Below are positions 8,824 through 16,800 of a DNA stretch of 59,676 nucleotides, in pieces. Numbering within the stretch: position 1 is the first letter of the stretch; each line of letters begins with the position of its first letter. A program made the position numbers and the translations under genes. Under the pieces are notes generated by a model. It made no database searches, was not told the DNA's origin, and worked only from the letters and a program-made list of their open reading frames with translations. The DNA comes from Deltaproteobacteria bacterium (GTDB lineage Bacteria > Myxococcota_A > UBA796 > JAFGLY01). The stretch is from contig JAFGLY010000048.1 of the NCBI GenBank assembly GCA_016927815.1, positions 1 through 59,676 on the forward strand. The letters are read 5' to 3'.

Positions 8824-9702
8824 ATGCCCTCTGAGCACGACCTCAGGCAGGATCTCCTCCGCTTCGGACACCTGTGCTACGAGCGGCACCTGTTGGTGGC
8901 CATGGACGGCAACCTCTCGGTGCGTCTCCCCTCGGGCGACCTGCTCTGTACCCGTTCCGGCTGCCACAAGGGCTTCCTCCAGGACAGCGACCTCATCGTG
9001 GTGGACGCAAAAGGACACCGCAAGCGGGGCGAGGGGCAGCCCACGTCCGAGATGGCCATGCACCTGGCCTGCTACGCGGAACGCCCCGAGATCCGGGCGG
9101 TGATCCACGCCCATCCTCCCCTGTGCGTGGCCTTCACGCTGGCCGGCGTGAGCATGTCGCGAGCGGTCCTGCCCGAGGTCGTGCTCACGCTCGGCAGCAT
9201 CCCCACCGCCCCGTACGAGACCACGGGCAGCGAGGCCCTGGCCGAGACGATCCGGCGCTACGTGAAGCAGTACGACGCGATCCTCATGGACACGCACGGT
9301 GCGGTCTGCGTGGGACGCACCCTGCTCGAGGCCTTCTGCCGCCTGGAGACCATGGAGCACACCGCCCAGATCCTCAAGGCCGCACAGGACCTGGGGTCGG
9401 TCCGGAGCCTGCCCGAGGACGAGGTCCGCACCCTGAAGCGCCTGGGCGAGGCCCGCGCCGGTCGGCCCAGCCCGCCCCCCGAGGCCCCTCTGCCGACTTC
9501 AGCCCCGCCGGCCCGCCCGGCCCCTCCTCCGCTCGCGGACCCTCTCGTGGACCTGGATCACATCGGCATCTCCCACGGACTGCGCATGGTCCGGGTCTCC
9601 CAGGGCCCGTTGCGGGATGCTCAGGCCAACCCAGACACCCCCCGGACCGACCTCGAGGCGCTCGTGGCCGAGGAGGTCTTCAAGGCCCTGAAGCAGGGCT
9701 GA
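8824..9702 (+). CDS. Class II aldolase/adducin-family protein with C-terminal encapsulation-like helix
   Basis: Zn-dependent sugar-phosphate aldolase of the FucA/AraD fold, 292 residues. The FucA metal and catalytic residues are present: E76 (TSEMAMH), H95 and H97 (IHAHP) and H158 (DTHGA), matching E. coli FucA E73/H92/H94/H155. The catalytic core ends near residue 212. A Pro/Ala-rich linker (about 214-238) follows, then about 50 extra residues ending in an amphipathic helix, DLEALVAEEVFKALKQ. That layout (linker plus short C-terminal amphipathic helix) is what directs cargo into bacterial microcompartments, where fuculose/rhamnulose-phosphate aldolases are known cargo. No shell-protein gene is in the window. 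Substrate cannot be told. Third gene of the WYL operon. Confidence 0.82.
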   Translation: MPSEHDLRQDLLRFGHLCYERHLLVAMDGNLSVRLPSGDLLCTRSGCHKGFLQDSDLIVVDAKGHRKRGEGQPTSEMAMHLACYAERPEIRAVIHAHPPLCVAFTLAGVSMSRAVLPEVVLTLGSIPTAPYETTGSEALAETIRRYVKQYDAILMDTHGAVCVGRTLLEAFCRLETMEHTAQILKAAQDLGSVRSLPEDEVRTLKRLGEARAGRPSPPPEAPLPTSAPPARPAPPPLADPLVDLDHIGISHGLRMVRVSQGPLRDAQANPDTPRTDLEALVAEEVFKALKQG

Positions 9703-9758
9703 GACCGGATTTCCGGTGGGGGGGGAGGAGCCTCCACGTCGGGGAACACCCCCAGCCA

Positions 9759-11411
9759 TCAAGGGGCCGGAGGCCACGGCCCCGTGCGCTCGAACGCCTC
9801 CAGGATCCAGTGACCGATGGCCGATCCGTGAGCATCGAGGCGCCCGGGAAGGGGACGGACGTCGGGTCGTCCGTTGCACTCCACGCGCGGCACGCCCCCC
9901 CGCCGGGCGGCCGCCACCATGAGCCGGGCGTGGAGATCCAGTCGGCCCTGCGCGTGGTCGATCTCGGCCTGCAGGCGATGGTAGGGGCACCGGAGCCGGC
10001 CGACGGCGGCCAGCGGCTCCCGTCCCTCCCAGGCCGGATCATCGGTGAGCGAGTACGCGGCGAGGTCGAAGCCCGCATGCGCGGGGTGGAGCAGCGTCCA
10101 CCGGTCGGCGGGCGACTCGCCGTCGACGAGGAAGGCCAGGAGACGATCGCCGTACAGGGGCGCCAGGATGCCGGTCGAATGGGACAGGATGCCGATCGGG
10201 ACGGCGGGGGCGCGGGCGGCCACGGCGTCGTACACGGCCTGGAAGTCCTGCACGTGGGCGGGGTGGCCCGGCGTCGAGGGCACCGATCCGCCCGACCACC
10301 CGGTCCCGCTGCGATCCCAGGCCACGAGCGCCAGGCCGGCCGCGATCCACCGCCCGGGATCGAGACCGAACGGCTCGAGGCCCAGGCGGGTTCCACCGCT
10401 CGGACCCCCGTGCGAGAGGAGCAGCACCCCGGTGGGGGCGTCCGGGCCCGTCCAGGTGGCGTGCAGCGGCCAGCCCGAGCGGGCCACCGCGAACGCCTGG
10501 TCCGTTCCGGCGTGGGCCAGTCGGCGTCGGACCCTGCGGACCAGAGGCGGCACGTGCGGGAGCGGCGCCTCTCGGATCGCACCTGTCTGGGCGGTTCTCC
10601 GAGGCGGGGCGGGCACCGAGGTCGGGCTCTGGGCCGCCGCCTCCCCGGCCGGTACCACCCGCCGGCCGGCGAGGAAGGCACCGAAGGCATCGAGGGCGGC
10701 CGGATCAAGGCTCGTCGAACCCGCGGCGCACAGGTTCTGGTCGGCCAGGGTGAAGAGCAGGACCCGTGGACAGCCCTCGGGCACCGGACGGCGCGCGTGG
10801 TCCGCCGCCAGGTCGGCCAGGGCGGCGAAGCAGCTTCCGTCGAGCGGCTGCCGGGGGCGAACGGCGTCTTCGTTCCGCACGAGGAGACCCCACGCCGACG
10901 GATCCACCGAGGGTTCCAGGGCCAGCGGGCCCAGCGGGACGCCCAGGGGACGCCAGCCACGGCCCGGTCGCCAGGGCACCCAGCCCGCGAACGACCACGT
11001 CCGGTCGGTCGGGCCATCGGTAATCCAGGCGAACCCGAGCCGGGCGCACTCGGAGAGGAGGACGCCGGGATCTCCGTAGACCAGGCCGGGCGAGACGCCC
11101 AGGTTGGCCACGCCGCAGGCATCCACCGCGGCCTTGGCCTCGGGCAGGCGCCGGCCGTGGGCACGGGTGCCGACCTCGTGGCCGCGACCCTCGAGGCGGG
11201 AGAGGAGGTTGTGTGCGCCCCGCTGGGCCGCCTCTCTGGCGGATCGTTCCCGGAACCGAAAGCTGAGGCAGGCGCCGGCGCCCTCGGCTGCCTCGGCGAT
11301 GGCCTCCACGCGGCGGACGATCTCGGCCCAGGAAGCGCCCCTGGCGAGGGCGAGGTCGTCCACGTGGACCTGGGCCACCACCAGGGCTTCGCGAGGGTCG
11401 GCACGGTTCAT
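9759..11411 (-). CDS. Deacetylase-like barrel fused to alpha/beta hydrolase
   Basis: A 550-residue fusion without a signal peptide. The N-terminal 230 residues resemble the polysaccharide-deacetylase/GH-like barrel: an opening beta strand VAQVHVDDL, LLSRLEGRGHEVGTRAHGRR and NLGVSPGLVYGDPGVLLSECA. They lack an obvious complete Asp-His-His metal triad. After a Pro-rich linker (about 255-275), residues about 305-550 are an alpha/beta hydrolase: oxyanion-loop HGGPSGGTRLG, strand ALVAWDRSGTGWSG, nucleophile elbow ILSHSTGIL and a late His (DAHGSAIGHW). Start ATG 11411 has GAGGAGG just upstream. Divergent from the kinase gene; the shared upstream region is only about 60-100 bases. The fusion is unfamiliar to me and no substrate is assigned. 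Confidence 0.65.
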   Translation of the reverse strand: MNRADPREALVVAQVHVDDLALARGASWAEIVRRVEAIAEAAEGAGACLSFRFRERSAREAAQRGAHNLLSRLEGRGHEVGTRAHGRRLPEAKAAVDACGVANLGVSPGLVYGDPGVLLSECARLGFAWITDGPTDRTWSFAGWVPWRPGRGWRPLGVPLGPLALEPSVDPSAWGLLVRNEDAVRPRQPLDGSCFAALADLAADHARRPVPEGCPRVLLFTLADQNLCAAGSTSLDPAALDAFGAFLAGRRVVPAGEAAAQSPTSVPAPPRRTAQTGAIREAPLPHVPPLVRRVRRRLAHAGTDQAFAVARSGWPLHATWTGPDAPTGVLLLSHGGPSGGTRLGLEPFGLDPGRWIAAGLALVAWDRSGTGWSGGSVPSTPGHPAHVQDFQAVYDAVAARAPAVPIGILSHSTGILAPLYGDRLLAFLVDGESPADRWTLLHPAHAGFDLAAYSLTDDPAWEGREPLAAVGRLRCPYHRLQAEIDHAQGRLDLHARLMVAAARRGGVPRVECNGRPDVRPLPGRLDAHGSAIGHWILEAFERTGPWPPAP

Positions 11412-11509
11412 GGCCTCCTCTTATCCGCCGCTGCCCGTTGAATCGGGGCCCTCGGCCGTGATACGGTCGCGTGCGTTCGACGTCTCCACTGCCTGCGCCG
11501 GGAGTCACC

Positions 11510-13207
11510 TTGACCGCGTCGAGCCACGAGGACTACAAGCGCGGCGACGTCATCGCCAAGAAGTACGAGATCGAGCGCCTGCTCGGCGAGGGCATGCTCG
11601 GCGCGACCTACCTGGCGAAGCACATCGCGTCCGGCAAGGACCTGGTGCTCAAGATCCTGCGCCGCAACCTCGTGGCCACCGAGCGGGACCGCGACCGCCT
11701 GTGCCAGCTCTTCGAGCGCGCCCGGGCGGTCCGGCACGAGCTCCTCATCCGGTACGGCGAGCTCGCGGTCCACGAATACGACGTCTACTTCACCGAGGAG
11801 TACTACCCCTCCGAAAACCTGAGACAGGTCATTCAGGGCTACGTCGCCGAGAAGAAGGCGTTCACCCTTCAGGAAGCCTGCCAGATCGTGATTCCCATCC
11901 TGGAGGCGGCCGAGGCCGGGCACCAGGCCGGGATCATCCACCAGGACCTCAAGCCCGAGAACGTGCTGCTCCAGACGCGCAAGACCGGGCCGCAGGCCAA
12001 CGCCAAGATCGTCCGGAGCACCAAGGTCACGGGCCTGGGTCTCGTGGGCATCGTCAGTCCCACGATCTTCGCCGAGTCCTTCCTGAACCGGGCCAATGCC
12101 CCCTACCTGGCGCCAGAGCTCGTGGGCTTCGACCAGGCGGCCGGGCCGCAGGCCGACGTCTACTCCGTGGGCGTGATGCTCTACGAGCTCCTGTGCGGCC
12201 AGCGTCCCATGGGGACCTACCTCGCCCCCACCCAGCTGCGCTCGGATCTGCCCGAGCACCTGGACCTCATCGTCGAGACGGCCCTGGCCCACAACCCCGA
12301 GGATCGATACCCGACCCCTCGGGACATGATCCGCGACCTCCAGCGCTCCTTCCTGGTCGAGATGCAGCAGGGACGCACGCGGATCTCCTTCCGCAACCTC
12401 TTGATCGGCATCGGCATCGGCGGGCTCGTGGTGGCTGCGGTGGGCTCCTGGTTCTTCGCCTCTGGTGGCGCGGACGACGCGGCGGAGGCCCAGCGGCAGG
12501 ACGATCTGCTCCGCCAGCAGGTGAGGATCCAGAACCCCGCGCCCTCCGAAGCGGAGATCAAGGAGCACCTCGCGAAGAACCCCGGCATGGTCTACGTGCC
12601 CGGCGGAACCTTCGTCCGCGGCAGGCTGCACGCCGAGCGCTCCGAAGTCGCGGGCGCCGCCGAGCCCCTCGCCGAGGTCGTCCGGGTGGCGCCCTTCTAC
12701 ATCGATCGGCTCGAGTTCCCGAACACCCAGGGATCCAAGCCCGCGGTCCGGGTCTCCTGGGAGCGAGCGGCCGATGCCTGCGTCGAGGTGGGCAAGCGGC
12801 TGTGCACGGACGTCGAGTGGGAGAAGGCCTGCAAGGGACCTGCCAACCTGATCTACTCCTACGGAGACACCTTCGATCCTGCCAAGTGCGGTGCGGACGT
12901 GGTCGATCCCTACGTCCTGGGGGGACGTCCCGAGTGCGTCTCCGGATACGGCGCCTACGACCTGTCCGGCGGCGTCCGGGAGTGGACGGCCACCAACCTG
13001 GAAGGCAAGTCGAACCGCCATCTCGTGAAGGGCGGCATGCGAGGCAACCCCCAGCGGGGCTACCGCTGCGCGTCCTCCATGGACGAGGGAACGGCCTACT
13101 CCGACGCCATCCTCGGCTTCCGCTGCTGCCTCGACGCCCAGGCGCCGCCCAGGCCGCCGAAGGCCCCGGTCGAAGGGGAAACCCAGGGCGCGAAGAACCC
13201 CGGCTAG
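11510..13207 (+). CDS. Membrane-anchored pseudokinase fused to FGE-sulfatase (SUMF1-like) domain
   Basis: About 565 residues. A Ser/Thr kinase fold covers roughly residues 10-285, with a Gly loop (LLGEGMLGATYLAKH), a conserved Lys (LVLKIL), HQDLKPENVLL in place of HRDxKxxN, and the APE-like APYLAPEL. The DFG position reads VTGLGLVG, so the Mg-binding Asp is absent. One transmembrane helix follows (about 300-320, LLIGIGIGGLVVAAVGSWFF), then an extracytoplasmic FGE/SUMF1-type domain (GMVYVPGGTFVRG ... RLCTDVEWEKACKG ... GFRCC) that lacks the paired catalytic Cys of true formylglycine enzymes. Kinase-FGE fusions are typical of Myxococcota and Planctomycetes. The TTG start at 11510 has GGGAG at five bases; GTG 11471 is an alternative adding 13 residues. 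Its stop interlocks with that of the lipase (CTAG). Confidence 0.85.
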   Translation: MTASSHEDYKRGDVIAKKYEIERLLGEGMLGATYLAKHIASGKDLVLKILRRNLVATERDRDRLCQLFERARAVRHELLIRYGELAVHEYDVYFTEEYYPSENLRQVIQGYVAEKKAFTLQEACQIVIPILEAAEAGHQAGIIHQDLKPENVLLQTRKTGPQANAKIVRSTKVTGLGLVGIVSPTIFAESFLNRANAPYLAPELVGFDQAAGPQADVYSVGVMLYELLCGQRPMGTYLAPTQLRSDLPEHLDLIVETALAHNPEDRYPTPRDMIRDLQRSFLVEMQQGRTRISFRNLLIGIGIGGLVVAAVGSWFFASGGADDAAEAQRQDDLLRQQVRIQNPAPSEAEIKEHLAKNPGMVYVPGGTFVRGRLHAERSEVAGAAEPLAEVVRVAPFYIDRLEFPNTQGSKPAVRVSWERAADACVEVGKRLCTDVEWEKACKGPANLIYSYGDTFDPAKCGADVVDPYVLGGRPECVSGYGAYDLSGGVREWTATNLEGKSNRHLVKGGMRGNPQRGYRCASSMDEGTAYSDAILGFRCCLDAQAPPRPPKAPVEGETQGAKNPG

Positions 13208-14004
13208 TCCTTGGGCTCTCCAGGTTCTGATCGTTCCTGGCGCTCCTTCCACAGCCGCGTGGCGTCGAGCAGCGCCTCCCGCACCACGCGGTACACGGCC
13301 GGGTCCGTGGTGAGGGCCGTGTGGCCCACGCCCTTCAAGGCCACGTTCCGCATGGAGGTCTCGCCGGGCTTCGGCTTGAGGACCGAGGTCGGCCAGGGAC
13401 AGACCAGATCCGCCCGGCTGTAGATGCTCACGAAGGGGATGGTCGAAGGGAAGTCGTCCTCGGCCAGGCGGTTCAGGACGGGCGAGTCGGGCATCCGGTC
13501 GAACGGGGTGCGGGTCGCCAGGGCCCAGGCCGTGGCCGGGATCCCGAGCAGCGCGGCCGTGGGTGCGTGGTGGGCGGTTCCGAGGGTGATCAGGGACTTG
13601 GCACGCCCTTCGCCCCCGTGGTGCTCGATCCAGGCCCGCGCCACCAGGCCTCCCTTGGAATGACCGATCACGTGGACGCGATCCAGGTCGTAGCGGGTGC
13701 ACACCCGCTCGACCTTGTCGGTCACCAGGGCGGCGAGGTCCTCCGGGGAGCGCGTGTTGAAGCGCCAGAGAAGTCCGCCCAGGTCGAACGAGAGCACCCC
13801 GAAGCCGTCGTACCTCAAGCGATCCTCCATGATCTCCCAGACGTTGCGCGTCTGGAAGAAGCCGTGGAGGAGCAGCACGGTCTCCTCGTGCTGGGCGAAG
13901 TCCCCCCTGCGCACGATCCGGTTCCCCCTCAGGTAGACGCGCCGGATGCTGCCGAGGTTGTCGCGCAGCAGGCGGTACGCCTTGGTGGTGGGGGTGGAGG
14001 GCAA
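13204..14004 (-). CDS. Alpha/beta-fold lipase/esterase (triacylglycerol lipase-like)
   Basis: A 266-residue hydrolase. Motifs: VLLLHGFFQTRNVW (oxyanion HG), nucleophile elbow VHVIGHSKGGLVAR (Ser in GHSKG), an Asp region around SIYSRADLVCPWP and a terminal GVGHTALTTDP supplying His. This is the pattern of bacterial lipases/PGAP1-like esterases acting on lipids or esters. No signal peptide is seen. The start is inferred as TTG 14004, which has CGGAG six bases upstream; there is no ATG or GTG between the upstream gene's stop and the conserved core. It is the last gene after yicC-gmk-relA, 80 bases downstream of relA. Confidence 0.8.
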   Translation of the reverse strand: MPSTPTTKAYRLLRDNLGSIRRVYLRGNRIVRRGDFAQHEETVLLLHGFFQTRNVWEIMEDRLRYDGFGVLSFDLGGLLWRFNTRSPEDLAALVTDKVERVCTRYDLDRVHVIGHSKGGLVARAWIEHHGGEGRAKSLITLGTAHHAPTAALLGIPATAWALATRTPFDRMPDSPVLNRLAEDDFPSTIPFVSIYSRADLVCPWPTSVLKPKPGETSMRNVALKGVGHTALTTDPAVYRVVREALLDATRLWKERQERSEPGEPKD

Positions 14005-14084
14005 GGCGGGCTCCGAGGGGAGAGGCGTCCCGGCAACGAGGCAGGGGAAGGGTAATCCCGTACGTTCCCGATCAGCCAGTGGGA

Positions 14085-16160
14085 TCAGCCCTTCACCCGG
14101 GTCGCCCGCGACACGCCCCGGATGCGCTCGATCCGCCGGATCAGGCGCCGGAGCTCCGAGACGTCGCCGACCGCGACCTCGAGGTGGACCACGCCCCGCC
14201 CCCCGCCAGCGGGCCGGGCCTCGGCCGAGGCGATGTGGACGCCCATGTCCGTGCACTGCCGGGCAATGTCGGTCAGGATTCCCGGACGGTCGGTGCACGT
14301 CACCTGGATCTCGCCCCCGTGCACCGCCCTGGCCCGCGGATCCCACTCCACCGGGATCCGGCGATCCTGCGGCAGGCCCAGCAGTTGGGGGCAGTCGGCC
14401 CGGTGCACCGTGATGCCCCGACCGCGCGTGATGAAGCCCATGACCGGCTCGCCGGGCAGGGGGCGGCAGCAGCCGGCGTAGGACACCAGCACGTCCTCCT
14501 CGCCGTGGATGAGCACCGGGCGTTCCGCACGGGAGGGGGCGGTGGAGGGGATCTCCGGGGCCGGGGTCTCCGTATCGACCGCGGGAGCCATCTCTCGAGC
14601 CACCCTCGACGCCGGGAGCCGGCCCAGGCCCAGGTCCGCCAGGAGGTCGTCCGCCTCGCGCAGGCCGTGCTCGCGTGCCACGGCCTTGAGGCGGCCGTCC
14701 TTGACCAGCCGGGCGAGCACGAGGCCCACGCGCCGGCACTCGGCGGCGAGCACGCTCCGGCCGAGCTCCACGGCGCGCTCCCGCTCCTGGGCCCGCACCG
14801 CCCGCCGAATCTTGGACAGAGCTCTGCCCGTGCGCGCGATCCCGAGCCAGTCCCGGCTCGGGCGCTGGTCCGACCGGGTGACGACCTCCACGGTGACGCC
14901 GTTCACGAGTTCGTGCCGGAGCGAGACCATCCGGCCGTCCACCCGTGCGCCCGTGCAGTGGTGCCCGAGCTCCGTGTGGATGGCATAGGCGAAGTCGAGG
15001 ACGGTGGCCCCGGAAGGGAGCGCCTTCACCTCGCCGCCGGGGGTGAGCACGAAGACCCGATCCGACAAGAGGTCGGTCCGTACCGTGTCCAGGAACTCCC
15101 CCGCGTCCCGGACCTGGCGGGCGGCGTCCATCACGCGACGCAGCCGGGCCACCTGCTGCAGCTCCTCCTGCCCGACGTCGAGGCGACCCTGCTTGTACCG
15201 CCAGTGGGCGGCGATTCCGTCCTGGGCGATCCGGTGCATCTCGTGGGTCCGGATCTGGATCTCGATGCGCTGTCCCTCGGGGCCGTACACGGTGGTGTGG
15301 AGAGACTGGTAGCCGTTGGGCTTGGCCACCGCGATGAAGTCCTTGATCCGCCCGGGAACCGGCGCGTACATCCCGTGGATGTGGCCCAGGACCTCGTAGC
15401 AGGCCCGCACGTCGTCCACGAGGATCCGGAAGGCGATGACGTCGTGGACCTGCTCGAACGGGATGCCTTGCTTGATCATCTTGCGGTGGATCGACAGCAG
15501 CCCCTTGGCCCGACCGGAGATCTCGCACGAGATCCCCCGGGCACGGAGCATCTCGCCGAGGCGGGCGGACGTTCGCGCGACGTAGGGCTCCCGCTCGATC
15601 CGGAACCGGGCCAGGGCCTGGTCGAGTGCTTGCCACACCTCGGGGTGGAGATGGCGTAGGCAGAGATCCTCCATCTCCTCCTTGAGCAGGCCGAGCCCCA
15701 GGCGATCGGCCAGGGGCGCCTGGACCTCCAGGGTCTCCTCGGCGACGGCCCGGCGGTCCGCCTCGGGGGGGGGGTCTTTCAGAATCCGGAGCCGCTCCGC
15801 GAGGTGAAGGATGACCGCCCGGACGTCCCGGGAGAGGGCGAGGACCATCTTGCGGTAGTTTTCGGCCTGGGCCGCGGCACCCCGCTCGAAGCGAAGGCGC
15901 TCCAGGCGCGCCACCGATTCCACCAGGCCTGCCACCACGGGACCCGCCGCCGCCACGGGGCCGGGGACGCCGACCAGGAGCCCCGCTGCCACGGCCTCCA
16001 CGTCCATTCGGAGGCCGGTGAGGATCCGGGCCCTCGCCAGCGCACGCCCGGTCGCCTCAGGCCCCTGGTTTGCGACCAGGGCCCAGGCCCGCTCGACTCC
16101 GTCGCAGTCTGCGTCGGGCGCGTAGACCCGAACCGCGGCGAGGATCTCGGAGAGGGGCAC
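14085..16160 (-). CDS. relA: RelA/SpoT-family (p)ppGpp synthetase with degenerate hydrolase domain
   Basis: A 691-residue RSH protein that makes the stringent-response alarmone. The synthetase domain is intact: SIHRKMIKQGIPFEQVHDVI, AFRILVDDVRACYEVLGHIH, PGRIKDFIAVAKPNGYQSLH and IEIQIRTHEMH. TGS (FVLTPGGEVKALPSGATVLDFAYAIHTELG), zinc-finger/helical and ACT (VTCTDRPGILTDIA) domains follow in the usual order. The N-terminal HD hydrolase region is present in length, but the HD motif is replaced by AAGLLVGVPG and the later LADRLHN-type motif reads LAERLRI, so hydrolysis is probably lost. The RIKD loop is nearer the RFKD of bifunctional enzymes than the acidic EFDD of RelA. GTG 16160 lies two bases after the gmk stop. 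Confidence 0.93.
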   Translation of the reverse strand: MPLSEILAAVRVYAPDADCDGVERAWALVANQGPEATGRALARARILTGLRMDVEAVAAGLLVGVPGPVAAAGPVVAGLVESVARLERLRFERGAAAQAENYRKMVLALSRDVRAVILHLAERLRILKDPPPEADRRAVAEETLEVQAPLADRLGLGLLKEEMEDLCLRHLHPEVWQALDQALARFRIEREPYVARTSARLGEMLRARGISCEISGRAKGLLSIHRKMIKQGIPFEQVHDVIAFRILVDDVRACYEVLGHIHGMYAPVPGRIKDFIAVAKPNGYQSLHTTVYGPEGQRIEIQIRTHEMHRIAQDGIAAHWRYKQGRLDVGQEELQQVARLRRVMDAARQVRDAGEFLDTVRTDLLSDRVFVLTPGGEVKALPSGATVLDFAYAIHTELGHHCTGARVDGRMVSLRHELVNGVTVEVVTRSDQRPSRDWLGIARTGRALSKIRRAVRAQERERAVELGRSVLAAECRRVGLVLARLVKDGRLKAVAREHGLREADDLLADLGLGRLPASRVAREMAPAVDTETPAPEIPSTAPSRAERPVLIHGEEDVLVSYAGCCRPLPGEPVMGFITRGRGITVHRADCPQLLGLPQDRRIPVEWDPRARAVHGGEIQVTCTDRPGILTDIARQCTDMGVHIASAEARPAGGGRGVVHLEVAVGDVSELRRLIRRIERIRGVSRATRVKG

Positions 16161-16162
16161 GA

Positions 16163-16798
16163 TCAGGCCTGCGTGAACCGCCGTACCCAGGAGGCTCGAC
16201 GGCCGCGCTTGAGGAGTTCGGCCACGAGGATGGCCTGGAGCTGGTCGCAGGCCGCCTCGAGACGGTCGTTCAGCACGAGGTAGTCGAAGCTGCCGCAGGA
16301 GGCCAGATGGAGGTGAGCCTGCCGGATGCGACGCTCCAGCACGTCCGGCGCGTCGGTGCCCCGGCGCTTGAGGCGCTCGGCCAGCACCTCGAGGCTCGGG
16401 GGCAGCACGAAGAGGGTGACGGCTCCGGGCCAGCGGCTGCGCACCTGGGCCGCGCCCTGGACATCGATGTCGAGCAGCACGGAGGTACCCCGCGCCACGG
16501 CCTGCGCCACGGGCTCCCGGAGCGTGCCGTACCGGTTGCCGTAGACCGTGGCATGCTCGAGGAAGGCGTCCTGCCCCACGAGCGCGTCGAACCGGGCCTC
16601 GCTCACGAAGGTGTAGTCCACACCCTCCACCTCCCCGGATCGTGGGGCCCGCGTGGTCGCCGAGACCGAGAAGACCAGGTGCGGGATCCGGGCCAGGGCC
16701 TCGCGGACCAGCGTGGTCTTGCCCACGCCCGACGCGCCGGAGACCACGAAGAGCGCCCCGTCGTCGGGCGGCACCCACCGGGTGAGGTCGATCGGCAT
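16163..16798 (-). CDS. gmk: Guanylate kinase
   Basis: Converts GMP and ATP to GDP and ADP; 211 residues, normal length. P-loop LFVVSGASGVGKTTLVREAL, the GMP-binding stretch FSVSATTRAPRSGEVEGVDY, ATVYGNRYGTLREPV and DIDVQGAAQVR are all present. ATG 16798 is two bases after the yicC stop, using a GGAG inside the end of yicC. In many proteobacteria rpoZ lies between gmk and spoT; here gmk runs straight into the RSH gene. Confidence 0.97.
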   Translation of the reverse strand: MPIDLTRWVPPDDGALFVVSGASGVGKTTLVREALARIPHLVFSVSATTRAPRSGEVEGVDYTFVSEARFDALVGQDAFLEHATVYGNRYGTLREPVAQAVARGTSVLLDIDVQGAAQVRSRWPGAVTLFVLPPSLEVLAERLKRRGTDAPDVLERRIRQAHLHLASCGSFDYLVLNDRLEAACDQLQAILVAELLKRGRRASWVRRFTQA

Positions 16799-16800
16799 GG

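Noticed and set aside
9704-9717. ACCGGATTTCCGGT inverted repeat after the aldolase as a terminator
   Set aside because: Only a 5-bp stem with a 4-nt loop, and it is followed by a G-run rather than a U-tract; too weak to call.
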